NCBI GenBank assembly: GCA_031181145.1
Contig: JAPSLB010000012.1
Span: forward strand, 21,611-85,610
Reading direction: 5' to 3'
Origin: Microvirga sp.
GTDB taxonomy: Bacteria; Pseudomonadota; Alphaproteobacteria; Rhizobiales; Beijerinckiaceae
DNA: 64,000 bases
The position numbers and the translations under genes are program-made. Under the pieces are notes generated by a model. That model was not told the DNA's origin, did no database searches, and saw only the letters and a list, made by a program, of their open reading frames with translations. Of this stretch, positions 48,852 to 57,805 are shown piece after piece; the stretch's first letter is position 1; the number at the start of each line of letters is the position of its first letter.

Positions 48852-49500
48852 TCTCGCCTTCGCGATCGAAAGTCTGCCGCTCATTCTCTCTGCGTTGTGG
48901 ACGACGGTCTGGGTCACGGTGGCGAGCTGCGCCGGCGCAGCTTTGCTGGGTTTCCTTTTGGAGATTGCGCGCCGTTCCAGTCGAGCGATGTCCTACGTCA
49001 TGCGGTTTGTGATCGATTTCATCCGCTCCACCCCGCTCCTGGTGCAGCTCTATTTCCTCTATTTTGTCCTACCCTTCTACGGCGTCACGCTTCCCTCGTT
49101 CGTCGTAGGCATCATGGGATTGAGCATCTACTACAGCGGCTACCTGGCAGAGGTCTTCAAGGCCGGTATTGACGGTATCCCCGTCGGACAGTTCGAGGCG
49201 GCTCAATCGCTCGGCCTCAAGCGCCTGGATGTCGTTGTCTTCGTCATAGCGCCCCAGATGCTTCGAAACATCGCGGCTCCCATGGGGAATTATTTCGTAT
49301 CGATCCTGAAGGCGACACCATACCTGGCCATCATCGCTGTCCCTGAAATGCTCGGAGAGGCCATGGAAATCGCGTCGGACACATTCAGGTATGCCGAGCC
49401 GATGCTGACCGTTGGTGTTGTCTTCCTTGTACTTGCCGTCGCGGTGGCCCAACTGGTCCGGCTCCTGGAGATGCGTCTCCTGAAGTCCGCAAAGCGCTGA
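48841..49500 (+). CDS. Amino-acid-type ABC transporter permease (EhuD-like)
   Basis: FIRSTPLLVQLYFLYFVLPFYG...YYSGYLAEVFKAGIDGIPVGQFEAAQSLGLKRLDVVVFVIAPQMLRN. Confidence 0.9.
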   Translation: MKFNLAFAIESLPLILSALWTTVWVTVASCAGAALLGFLLEIARRSSRAMSYVMRFVIDFIRSTPLLVQLYFLYFVLPFYGVTLPSFVVGIMGLSIYYSGYLAEVFKAGIDGIPVGQFEAAQSLGLKRLDVVVFVIAPQMLRNIAAPMGNYFVSILKATPYLAIIAVPEMLGEAMEIASDTFRYAEPMLTVGVVFLVLAVAVAQLVRLLEMRLLKSAKR

Positions 49501-49513
49501 AAGAGTTCATAGC

Positions 49514-50290
49514 ATGCAGGTAGACGCATTGATTGGTTCCCGCTGTGCTTCACAACGGTCCGAAGCTGCCGTGGACATCGTTTCTCTGAACAAGTGGTAC
49601 GGCACATTCCATGTCCTGAGGGACGTCGATCTCCGGGTCGAGCCCGGCCAGCAGATCGTCATCTGCGGGCCCTCGGGCTCAGGGAAATCCACTCTGATAC
49701 GTTGCATCAACCAGCTGGAACGGCATCAACGCGGGCAGATCTTCATTCACGGTTGTGAAGTAAGCCCTAAAACTCGGGCGCTACACGAACTGCGCCGCGA
49801 CGTGGGAATGGTGTTCCAGCACTTCAACCTTTTTCCTCACCTCACGGTACTCCAGAACTGTACGTTGGCTCTGCGTCGTGCGCGGGGGATTGCACGCCAA
49901 GAGGCGGAGGACGTTGCGCGTCACTACCTAGAGCGGGTCCGGATCCCCGAGCAGATGGGAAAGTATCCAAGCCAGCTTTCAGGGGGCCAACAGCAGCGTG
50001 TTGCGATCGCGCGAGCTCTCTGTATGCGTCCGAAGGTCATGCTGTTTGACGAGCCGACATCAGCCCTTGACCCGGAGATGATCAACGAAGTGCTCGACGT
50101 GATGATCGAACTTGCACGGGACGGCATGACCATGCTGTGCGTAACCCATGAGATGGGGTTCGCCCGGAAGGTGGCGGATTCCATTGTCTTCATGGATGGG
50201 GGGCGCATCGTCGAGCAGGCGCCGCCGTTGGAGTTCTTTGCCAACCCGCAGAATGAGCGGACGAGAACGTTCCTTGGTCAAATCCTCTGA
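49514..50290 (+). CDS. Amino-acid-type ABC transporter ATP-binding protein
   Basis: [54 protein letters not shown]. Confidence 0.94.
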   Translation: MQVDALIGSRCASQRSEAAVDIVSLNKWYGTFHVLRDVDLRVEPGQQIVICGPSGSGKSTLIRCINQLERHQRGQIFIHGCEVSPKTRALHELRRDVGMVFQHFNLFPHLTVLQNCTLALRRARGIARQEAEDVARHYLERVRIPEQMGKYPSQLSGGQQQRVAIARALCMRPKVMLFDEPTSALDPEMINEVLDVMIELARDGMTMLCVTHEMGFARKVADSIVFMDGGRIVEQAPPLEFFANPQNERTRTFLGQIL

Positions 50291-50341
50291 AACACAGATC
50301 GCAGAATTTCACCCTAACTAAGGTCCCGAGGAGATCAGACC

Positions 50342-51403
50342 GTGTCTACCGCCAGCCGAATTTGGACCTCAGTCGATTTCAATAAGGACGGGAAGCAGTC
50401 CGATTATCTCCGGCTGCCCTTCTCATCGGACACATCGGCCTATGGTTGGCTTCCAATCCCCCTGATTTGCATCAGAAACGGATCAGGTCCGACGATCCTC
50501 CTCACGGCGGGCAACCATGGAGACGAGTACGAGGGACAGATCGCTTTGATCAGGCTCGCTCAGGAGATTGCTCCTTCTGAAGTTCACGGACGGATCGTTA
50601 TTCTTCCCGCCTTGAACTACCCAGCCGTGGCGGCAGGCCGGCGCGTCTCACCAATCGACGAGGGGAACCTCAATCGCCTCTTTCCCGGGCGATCTGACGG
50701 ATCGCCAACGGAAATGCTTGCGCATTATATCAACGATGTCCTCTTCCCGATGACGGACATGGTGATCGATCTGCATTCCGGCGGCCGGTCTCTCGAGTAC
50801 CTGCCGCTGGCGCTCGCGCGGCCCGGTCTAACACCTACAAACCAGAAGGCTGTGAAAGAATTGCTGGCCGTGTTTGGCGCTCCTGTCAGCGTGCTGACAG
50901 ACGGCGATGGGGGCGGGGGAGCTACCACGCTCTACGCAGCGGCTGAGAAGCGTGGAATTCCCGCTTTGACGACCGAACTTGGAGGAGGAGCGACTCTTTC
51001 CCCTGAGGGCTTGAAGATTGCGGAAGATGGCATCCGACGTGTGCTCAAGCACTACGGCGTGGTCCCGAACCTCGAGGTGAACGCATCAGCTGGGTCTCAC
51101 CTCATGAGGTCTCTTGGGCGGAACTCCGCAATCTATTCGCCCGAGAATGGGTTGTTTGAACCGCTGGTGAATGTCGGCGATACGGTGGAGGAAGGTCAAG
51201 CGGCGGGCATTGTCTACTTCTATGACAACCCCTTGCGTGAACCCCTGAGGCTTTATTTCCCCGCAACCGGCAGGGTCAGCTGCCGACGGTTCCCCACTCT
51301 CACCGCGCGAGGCGACTGCCTGTACAACCTGATGTCGGGATTGGAGGACGCTGAGGCCAACCAGGCGATAGCCTCGCACGAGCTGCGGCGTACCCAGCCT
51401 TAG
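50342..51403 (+). CDS. Succinylglutamate desuccinylase/aspartoacylase family protein (DoeB-like deacylase), GTG start
   Basis: PTILLTAGNHGDEYEGQIALIRLAQEIAPSEVHGRIVILPALNYPAVAAGRRVSPIDEGNLNRLFPG; MVIDLHSGGRSLEYLPLALAR. Confidence 0.9.
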   Translation: MSTASRIWTSVDFNKDGKQSDYLRLPFSSDTSAYGWLPIPLICIRNGSGPTILLTAGNHGDEYEGQIALIRLAQEIAPSEVHGRIVILPALNYPAVAAGRRVSPIDEGNLNRLFPGRSDGSPTEMLAHYINDVLFPMTDMVIDLHSGGRSLEYLPLALARPGLTPTNQKAVKELLAVFGAPVSVLTDGDGGGGATTLYAAAEKRGIPALTTELGGGATLSPEGLKIAEDGIRRVLKHYGVVPNLEVNASAGSHLMRSLGRNSAIYSPENGLFEPLVNVGDTVEEGQAAGIVYFYDNPLREPLRLYFPATGRVSCRRFPTLTARGDCLYNLMSGLEDAEANQAIASHELRRTQP

Positions 51404-51546
51404 CAGGCTCACGCGAAGAGGGATTGTCGCCCCGATTGGCGAGCGGCAAGTCCGGATCGTAGTTTCAGCGTTGTATAGAGCTCGATCGCAGCAGTCCGGG
51501 CTCTGTTGATGAAATCAGGCAAAGTGCCGATTTCCTGAAGAAATCG

Positions 51547-51591
51547 TGGAGCGGGCAATCGGAATCGAACGCACGACCCTCAGCTCGGGAA
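51547..51591 (-). pseudogene. tRNA 3'-half-like remnant (tRNA-Gly-like, ends in CCA)
   Basis: Reverse complement TTCCCGAGCTGAGGGTCGTGCGTTCGATTCCGATTGCCCGCTCCA: T-loop TTCGATT, acceptor 3' side and CCA; T-stem has mismatches and no 5' half is recognisable. Confidence 0.5.
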
Positions 51592-52364
51592 TACAGTTCT
51601 CCGCGCAGATGAGCGCGATGGTTGTATAAGGGCCATGATGGCTAACTCTCAGAAAATGTGGCTAGAATGCCATAGACTTTGAATGCACCCCAGTCAGGCA
51701 GACTTCAGATAATTGCGGCAAACAGGCCAGAATGCTGTGATTTTCGTTGTATCACTGTTGCATTGCAGGGGGCGCTGCTTTTGGCAGGGGCACAGCTGGA
51801 GCCTTCGAAGGCCATGTCCCTCGACCGTGCTTGGCAAACTATAAACGTTCAACAGCCATTCTTGGCGTGCTTGGTCTTGGCAATTGCACGGACTTGGTGG
51901 ATCCTGGCCCACCGCTGTACCTACGATTACGGCTGGACGATCGCTTTCGGCTGGAGCCAGCCGTCAGGCATAGGCGCGTAAACGTCAACCGACGGTACAA
52001 AATGTAACATTCGACGGACCAAATGGCGGTCCGCTTGTAGCACCGTTCCTCGAGCTTGTTCACGGTCCGCGTGGCCCCGATAGGTATAGGCCTGGCGAGG
52101 ACGGATCTCCCCGGTCACCTCGCGTAGCTTGTGGCAGGCGCAGGCCAAGACCTCACGGCTTGTGTCGGTGCCTGGAACGCGGTATCTCATCCCGATGTTT
52201 TTGATCCAGAACATTGCCGCCGCCAATGTTCCGTTCGCCGGCCGCCCGGCGGGCGCGTTCCCTATTCGCGTCTCCGGATAGCAGCGGGATTCGGCTAGGC
52301 CGCCCTCTCCCGCCCGGAGACGGTGCAACAAGCGGCCTGCCTGGAATCAAAGACAGTTTCAATC

Positions 52365-53570
52365 ATGCTCGCATCTCTTCGAGATCGACGGGACGGCCCC
52401 GTGACCGGCTCCCGTCGTCGTATCATCTTCGCCCTACTGATGCTCTGCGCAGTCCTGTCCCTTGCAGGAACCGACCTCGTCCTGCCGGCCGTGCCTGAGC
52501 TGCCGGCGATCTTTGCGACAAACGAGGCCACCGCGCAGCTCGTGTTGGCCTCCTATGTCGCCGGGACGGCCATGGGACTCTTGCTCTTCGGGGCGCTGGC
52601 GGATCGCCTGACCCCGCGAACCCTGGTCGTGTCCTCGCTCGTTGTTTTTGCAGCCGCGTCGATGGCTTGCGCCCTCTCATCGAATATCTGGGCATTGATT
52701 GTGCTGCGCTTTGTGCAGGGGACCGCATCGGCAGCCGCACCTGTCTTCGGGCCCGCCATCATCAGGCAGATCTTCAGCGAAAAGGCCGGTGTTCGTGCCA
52801 TTGGCTTTCTCGGCAGCGTCGAATCCCTCGTTCCCGCTCTCGCGCCCATCCTCGGCGTCGTTCTGCTCGCCAGGTTCGGTTGGCAAAGCTCGTTCGAGGT
52901 TGTCGGCGTTGTGGCGATCGTCACGGCAGCGCTGATCTTCCGGCTGGGGCTGCCGCACCAGCCAGAAGCGGCTGGTGCACACGGAAGCTATCGCGCACTC
53001 CTCCTGGACCCGGTGTTCATGCGATATGCACTGTCCCAAGCAATGACATTGGCCGGCTTGGTCGTCTTTGTCTTCGGCGCCCCGGCCGTGATCGTGGGGA
53101 CCATGGGCGGAACCCTGCATGATTTCATCGCCATGCAGATGTGCGGCGTCCTCGGCTTCATCGTTGCGGCCAATCTGACCTCCAGGTGCGCCGAGCGCTG
53201 GGGCACCGAGCGCATCATCTTCTTCGGGACGGCCATGGCCCTGGCAAGCGCCGTAACGATCCTGGCCTATGCTCTCGCCGGCGGGAGCGACAGTGCAGTG
53301 CTTCCAGCATTGTTCCTGCCGATGAACGTTGGCCTGGGGCTTCGCGGCCCGCTCGGCTTCTACCGCGGGATCGTTGCGTCCGGCACCAACAATGCTCGCG
53401 GCTCGGCTCTGATCGTTTTCTTCATTCTGGCGATGACCAGTTTGGGCACGATCGTAGCTGCGCCTTTGATCAACCAGGGTTTATGGGCACTCGGTGCGGT
53501 GACCTGCGGGATCCATGCTGTGTCCGTCGGCTTGCTTCTCCTGCTGCCCGGAATGCCTGAGGCGAGCTGA
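52365..53570 (+). CDS. MFS transporter (Bcr/CflA-like)
   Basis: LMLCAVLSLAGTDLVLPAVPELPAIFATNEATAQLVLASYVAGTAMGLLLFGALADRLTPRTLV; 12-TM-like hydropathy. Confidence 0.92.
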   Translation: MLASLRDRRDGPVTGSRRRIIFALLMLCAVLSLAGTDLVLPAVPELPAIFATNEATAQLVLASYVAGTAMGLLLFGALADRLTPRTLVVSSLVVFAAASMACALSSNIWALIVLRFVQGTASAAAPVFGPAIIRQIFSEKAGVRAIGFLGSVESLVPALAPILGVVLLARFGWQSSFEVVGVVAIVTAALIFRLGLPHQPEAAGAHGSYRALLLDPVFMRYALSQAMTLAGLVVFVFGAPAVIVGTMGGTLHDFIAMQMCGVLGFIVAANLTSRCAERWGTERIIFFGTAMALASAVTILAYALAGGSDSAVLPALFLPMNVGLGLRGPLGFYRGIVASGTNNARGSALIVFFILAMTSLGTIVAAPLINQGLWALGAVTCGIHAVSVGLLLLLPGMPEAS

Positions 53571-53615
53571 CAACCTCATGATTCGATATGGTATGTCTGA
53601 CAAAGGGAGGCCGAT

Positions 53616-54020
53616 TTGAAGCACAGCATCGCGCATATTGCTCTCGTGGTTCGCGACTACGATGAGGCCATCGAGTTTTACGTCGACAAGCTCCGCTTTG
53701 AGCTGGTCGAGGACACGTACCAGCCGGAGCAGGACAAGCGTTGGGTTGTCGTTCGCCCCCAAGGCGATGGAACGACGTCCTTGCTTCTGGCCCGCGCCTC
53801 CACTCCCCACCAGGAGGCGTTCATCGGCAACCAGGCTGGTGGCCGCGTTTTCCTGTTCCTTCGGACCGATGACTTTCAGAGAGATTACGCCGCGATGGTT
53901 GAGCAGGGCATCAAGTTCGTTCGCGAGCCCAAGCAGGCCCCCTACGGCACCGTCGCCGTGTTCGAGGATCTGTACGGCACTCTGTGGGATCTCGTTCAAT
54001 TCACGGACGGCCGGGACTGA
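53616..54020 (+). CDS. VOC (glyoxalase/bleomycin resistance) family protein
   Basis: MKHSIAHIALVVRDYDEAIEFYVDKLRFELVEDT...YGTVAVFEDLYGTLWDLVQ. Confidence 0.93.
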   Translation: MKHSIAHIALVVRDYDEAIEFYVDKLRFELVEDTYQPEQDKRWVVVRPQGDGTTSLLLARASTPHQEAFIGNQAGGRVFLFLRTDDFQRDYAAMVEQGIKFVREPKQAPYGTVAVFEDLYGTLWDLVQFTDGRD

Positions 54021-54256
54021 GCGCCCCGCAGACCGGATCTCGCAAAACGGAAACTACGGAACGTGGCGTTCAAGATTAGAGCGCCTCCGTAGACTGGCGA
54101 GACGGTCCACGAAAGGTCAGCAATGGGTCTGGCAGTGAAGTTTGCCGCCCTTCCGGAGTGTCTGGCGCTCCCCGCGTGAGTGGACATACGCCGTACTTCA
54201 GGGAAGTGCCAGGAGCGGTTCCCATAAGAGAATTTGCTCTTGCATTTCCCGTGATC

Positions 54257-54282
54257 ATTCCATAAGTCTCGACATATGGAAT
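54257..54282. promoter_or_regulatory. Inverted repeat overlapping the arsR start codon, candidate ArsR operator
   Basis: ATTCCATA-N10-TATGGAAT, perfect 8-bp arms; arsR ATG at 54276. Confidence 0.6.
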
Positions 54283-54632
54283 CAGAGAACGTCATCCTGG
54301 CCCTCGCGGCCTTGGCCCAGCCGACCCGCCTTGACGTGTTTCGCCTCCTGGTGAGGCACGAACCGGACGGGCTGCCCGCAGGCGACATCGCCCGGGAACT
54401 GGCCGTTCCGCACAACACCATGTCCTCGCACCTCGGCATCCTCTCCCGGGCGGCGCTCGTCCGCTCCGAGCGCCGAAGCCGCTCGATCATCTACCGCGCC
54501 GACCTCGATCGGCTCAGCGAGGTCGTGACGTTCCTGCTCAAGGATTGCTGCGGCGGCCATCCCGGTGTGTGCGCTCCCTTGATCGATGCTCTCGCCCCCT
54601 GCTGTCCCTCCAAGGAGACCCTCGATGGCTGA
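54276..54632 (+). CDS. arsR: ArsR-family transcriptional regulator
   Basis: LAQPTRLDVFRLLVRHEPDGLPAGDIARELAVPHNTMSSHLGILSRAALVRSERRSRSIIYRAD; first gene of the ars operon. Confidence 0.92.
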   Translation: MESENVILALAALAQPTRLDVFRLLVRHEPDGLPAGDIARELAVPHNTMSSHLGILSRAALVRSERRSRSIIYRADLDRLSEVVTFLLKDCCGGHPGVCAPLIDALAPCCPSKETLDG

Positions 54633-55167
54633 CCGTCCCTACAATGTGCTGTTCCTGTGCACGGGCAACACCGCCCGTTCCATCCTGGCCGAGGGCATCC
54701 TGCGTAAGGACGGCGCGGGCCGCTTCAACGCCTTCTCCGCAGGCAGCCAGCCGAAGGGCACCGTCAATCCGTTTGCCCTGAAGGTGCTCGACAGCCTCAG
54801 CTATCCGGCGGACGGCTTCCGCTCCAAGAGCTGGGACGAGTTCACCGGACCGGATGCACCCGCGATGGACTTCATCTTCACCGTCTGCGACAGCGCGGCG
54901 GGCGAGGCCTGCCCGGTGTGGCTGGGCCATCCGGCAACGGCCCACTGGGGCATCGAGGATCCCGCTGCTGTCGAGGGCGCCGACATCGAGAAGGAACGGG
55001 CCTTCGTCCAGGCCGCCAAATACCTCAAGAATCGGATCTCCGCCTTCCTGGCCCTGCCCATGTCGAGCCTCGACCAGGTCGCCCTCACCCATCACCTGCG
55101 GGAGATCGGAAAGCTGGATGGCGCAACCCCTGCGACCGTCCTGCCTTTCGACCGCCGCTCGGCCTGA
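54625..55167 (+). CDS. arsC: Arsenate reductase, low-molecular-weight phosphatase type
   Basis: MADRPYNVLFLCTGNTARSILAEGILRKDGAGRFNAFSAGSQPKGTVNPFALKVL. Confidence 0.92.
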   Translation: MADRPYNVLFLCTGNTARSILAEGILRKDGAGRFNAFSAGSQPKGTVNPFALKVLDSLSYPADGFRSKSWDEFTGPDAPAMDFIFTVCDSAAGEACPVWLGHPATAHWGIEDPAAVEGADIEKERAFVQAAKYLKNRISAFLALPMSSLDQVALTHHLREIGKLDGATPATVLPFDRRSA

Positions 55168-55175
55168 GGTTCCCC

Positions 55176-55601
55176 ATGGACGTCATCATCTACCACAACC
55201 CGGACTGCGGTACGTCCCGCAACACCCTGGCCATGATCCGCAATGCCGGCATCGAGCCGCATGTCATCGAGTACCTGAAGACCCCGCCGACACGGCTCCT
55301 GCTGCGCCAGCTCATCGGCCGCATGGGGCTCAGCGTCCGCGACGTCATCCGCGAGAAGGGCACCCCTTACAAGGAACTCGGTCTCGACGATCGATCCCTG
55401 AGCGACGAGCAGCTTCTGGACGCCATGATGGCGCACCCGGTCCTGATCAACCGCCCCATCGTCGTGACACCGAAGGGCGTGCGCCTGTGCCGTCCGTCGG
55501 AAGCCGTTCTCGATCTGCTGCCGCCGCAACGGGGCGAGTTCGTCAAGGAGGACGGCGAACGCGTGGTGGACGAGCACGGACGTCGCGTGGCTACCGCCTG
55601 A
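55176..55601 (+). CDS. arsC: Arsenate reductase, glutaredoxin-dependent type
   Basis: MDVIIYHNPDCGTSRNTLAMIRNAGIEPHVIEYLKTPPTRLLLRQLIGRMGLSVRDVIREKGTPYKELGL. Confidence 0.95.
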   Translation: MDVIIYHNPDCGTSRNTLAMIRNAGIEPHVIEYLKTPPTRLLLRQLIGRMGLSVRDVIREKGTPYKELGLDDRSLSDEQLLDAMMAHPVLINRPIVVTPKGVRLCRPSEAVLDLLPPQRGEFVKEDGERVVDEHGRRVATA

Positions 55602-55612
55602 AGGATTCCCGC

Positions 55613-56671
55613 ATGTCGCTCTTTGAACGCTATCTGACCCTCTGGGTCGCCCTGTGCATTGTCGTGGGCATCGCCCTCGGCTCGCTGATGCCAGGCGTGT
55701 TCCAGGCCATCGGCACAGTCGAGATCGCCAGCGTCAACCTGCCTGTCGCCGTGCTGATCTGGCTCATGATCATCCCCATGCTGCTCAAGATCGACTTCGC
55801 CGCCATGGGCGAAGTCCGCAGCCAATGGCGCGGTATTGGCATTACCCTGCTGGTGAACTGGGCCTTCAAGCCGTTCCTGATGGCGGTGCTCGGCTGGATC
55901 TTCATCGGCTACCTGTTTCGCTCCTGGCTGCCGGAACCGCAGATCGACAGCTACATCGCAGGCCTGATCCTTCTCGGTGCTGCCCCCTGCACCGCCATGG
56001 TTTTCGTCTGGAGCCATCTGTGCAGCGGTGAGCCGCGCTTCACGATCAGCCAGGTTGCCCTCAATGACGTGGTAATGGTGTTCGCGTTCGCGCCTATCGT
56101 GGCGCTCCTGCTCGGGCTCTCCGCCATCACCGTGCCATGGAATACGCTCCTGCTGTCGGTGGGCCTTTACATCATCGTGCCCGTGGTCATCGCCTATGTG
56201 GTGCGCTCCCGCCTGCTCGCCTCGGGCGGTGAGCCCGCGCTCAAGGCCCTGCTCGCACGCATTCAGCCCTTGTCGCTTGCCGCGCTGCTCGCGACTCTTG
56301 TGCTCCTCTTCGCCTTCCAGGGTGGGCAGATCCTGGCCCAGCCGCTGGTCATCGCGATCCTGGCCGTGCCGATTATCTTCCAGGCCTACCTGACCTTCGG
56401 TTTTGCCTATTGGCTCAACCGCGTCAGCGGCGAGGCCCATTGCGTGGCGGGCCCCTCGGCCCTGATCGGGGCAAGCAACTTCTTCGAACTCGCGGTGGCG
56501 ACCGCCATCAGCCTGTTCGGCTTCGAGTCGGGCGCGGCGCTTGCGACCGTCGTCGGTGTCCTTGTCGAGGTTCCGGTGATGCTGTCGCTCGTGAAGGCGG
56601 TCAACCATTCCCGTGGCTGGTACGAGCGGAGCAACAGGCTCCTGGAGCGGAAGGTCGCGGCCGGTGAGTGA
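55613..56671 (+). CDS. acr3: ACR3-family arsenite efflux transporter
   Basis: [97 protein letters not shown]. Confidence 0.96.
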   Translation: MSLFERYLTLWVALCIVVGIALGSLMPGVFQAIGTVEIASVNLPVAVLIWLMIIPMLLKIDFAAMGEVRSQWRGIGITLLVNWAFKPFLMAVLGWIFIGYLFRSWLPEPQIDSYIAGLILLGAAPCTAMVFVWSHLCSGEPRFTISQVALNDVVMVFAFAPIVALLLGLSAITVPWNTLLLSVGLYIIVPVVIAYVVRSRLLASGGEPALKALLARIQPLSLAALLATLVLLFAFQGGQILAQPLVIAILAVPIIFQAYLTFGFAYWLNRVSGEAHCVAGPSALIGASNFFELAVATAISLFGFESGAALATVVGVLVEVPVMLSLVKAVNHSRGWYERSNRLLERKVAAGE

Positions 56672-57398
56672 GCTTCCCAACGTCGACTTCTCGGCCCTCC
56701 ACGTGCCGGACCTCGGCAAGCTGGAGCCGCGGCGCGTGTCCACGCACCCTCCCCGCATTCTCCTGCTCTACGGCTCGCTGCGGGAGCGCTCCTACAGCCG
56801 CTCCCTCACTCTTGAGGCGGAGCGCCTGCTCCGGCACTTTGGCGCCGAGACCCGTGTCTTTGATCCGCGTGGCCTTCCGCTGCCGGACGCTACTGCCAGC
56901 GATCATCCCAAGGTGCAGGAGCTGCGAGAGCTGTCGCTCTGGTCCGAAGGCCAAGTCTGGTGCAGCCCGGAACGGCACGGCGCCATGAGCGCGGTGATGA
57001 AGGCGCAGATCGACTGGATTCCGCTCGCGACGGGATCGGTACGTCCGACGCAGGGGCGTACGTTGGCCGTGATGCAGGTCTGCGGCGGCTCCCAGTCGTT
57101 CAACGCCGTCAATCAACTGCGCGTGCTCGGGCGCTGGATGCGGATGGTCACGATCCCGAATCAGTCCTCCGTGGCCAAGGCGTTCCAGGAGTTCGACGAG
57201 ACCGGACGGATGAAACCCTCCTCCTACTACGATCGTGTGGTGGACGTGATGGAGGAGCTGATGAAGTTCACGCTGCTGACCCGCGATCGCTCGGACTATC
57301 TCACCGACCGCTACAGCGAGCGCAAGGAAGCGGCCGAGAAGGAAGCCAAGCGCCTGGCCGCGGACGCCATGAGCCACGAAATCAAGGCAGCGGAATAG
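56664..57398 (+). CDS. arsH: ArsH family NADPH-dependent FMN reductase (GTG start)
   Basis: [75 protein letters not shown]. Confidence 0.96.
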   Translation: MSELPNVDFSALHVPDLGKLEPRRVSTHPPRILLLYGSLRERSYSRSLTLEAERLLRHFGAETRVFDPRGLPLPDATASDHPKVQELRELSLWSEGQVWCSPERHGAMSAVMKAQIDWIPLATGSVRPTQGRTLAVMQVCGGSQSFNAVNQLRVLGRWMRMVTIPNQSSVAKAFQEFDETGRMKPSSYYDRVVDVMEELMKFTLLTRDRSDYLTDRYSERKEAAEKEAKRLAADAMSHEIKAAE

Positions 57399-57418
57399 CG
57401 CGCGATGGGCAAGCGTCC

Positions 57419-57805
57419 TTAGGGGCGAGGGGTGGATCGCAGATAGGCAATCAGGTCCGCGCGATCGGCGCCATCGTCGATCCCCTGGAACTGCATGCTG
57501 GTCTTCGGGACAACGGCTTCGGGCTCGGCGGTGAACCTGTCTAGCAGCTCTTGCGACCAGACCCTTTCGCGGGCGGCGAAACGGCGCATGGCCGGTGAGT
57601 AGTCGAAGCCGTCCTGCGCCGCGATGGAGCGTCCGACGATGCCCGCAAGGTTCGGCCCCTGTAGGTTTGTCTCGCCTGGCACGATCGAGTGGCACGAGTA
57701 GCAGTACTGGAACATCCGCTCGCCGCGCGCTGCGTCGCCGGCGTGCACCGGTAAGGTCATTCCGAAAAGGACGGCGCAGGCAAGGTGCGCCGGGGTGTGC
57801 CTCAC
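57419..57805 (-). CDS. Small c-type cytochrome
   Basis: Signal peptide; RGERMFQYCYSCHSIVPGETNLQGPNLAGIVGRSIAAQDGFDYSPAM (CxxCH). Confidence 0.92.
   Translation of the reverse strand: MRHTPAHLACAVLFGMTLPVHAGDAARGERMFQYCYSCHSIVPGETNLQGPNLAGIVGRSIAAQDGFDYSPAMRRFAARERVWSQELLDRFTAEPEAVVPKTSMQFQGIDDGADRADLIAYLRSTPRP

Noticed and set aside
47281-51403. Annotating the cluster as an ectoine utilisation (ehu/doe) operon
   Set aside because: Only transporter and DoeB-like similarity is seen; DoeA, DoeC, DoeD and other ectoine genes are absent, and a cystathionine lyase-like enzyme is present instead.
51547-51591. Functional tRNA gene
   Set aside because: No recognisable 5' half or D-arm, and T-stem mismatches; retained only as a remnant.
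51927-52331. 134-aa minus-strand ORF as a gene
   Set aside because: No recognisable domain, lies in a gene-poor stretch and overlaps other small frames; support is insufficient.
53616-54020. VOC protein as ArsI C-As lyase because of ars proximity
   Set aside because: No cysteine residues in the translated protein to fit an ArsI-type As(III)-binding site; separated from the ars operon by a 250-bp gap.
54854-56671. 605-aa plus-strand ORF as one protein
   Set aside because: Only the part from 55613 is acr3; the upstream extension overlaps two well-supported arsC genes in other frames.
55367-56758. 463-aa minus-strand ORF
   Set aside because: Fully antisense to arsC/acr3, composition biased to D/H/R/E as expected of a GC-rich shadow ORF; no recognisable domain.
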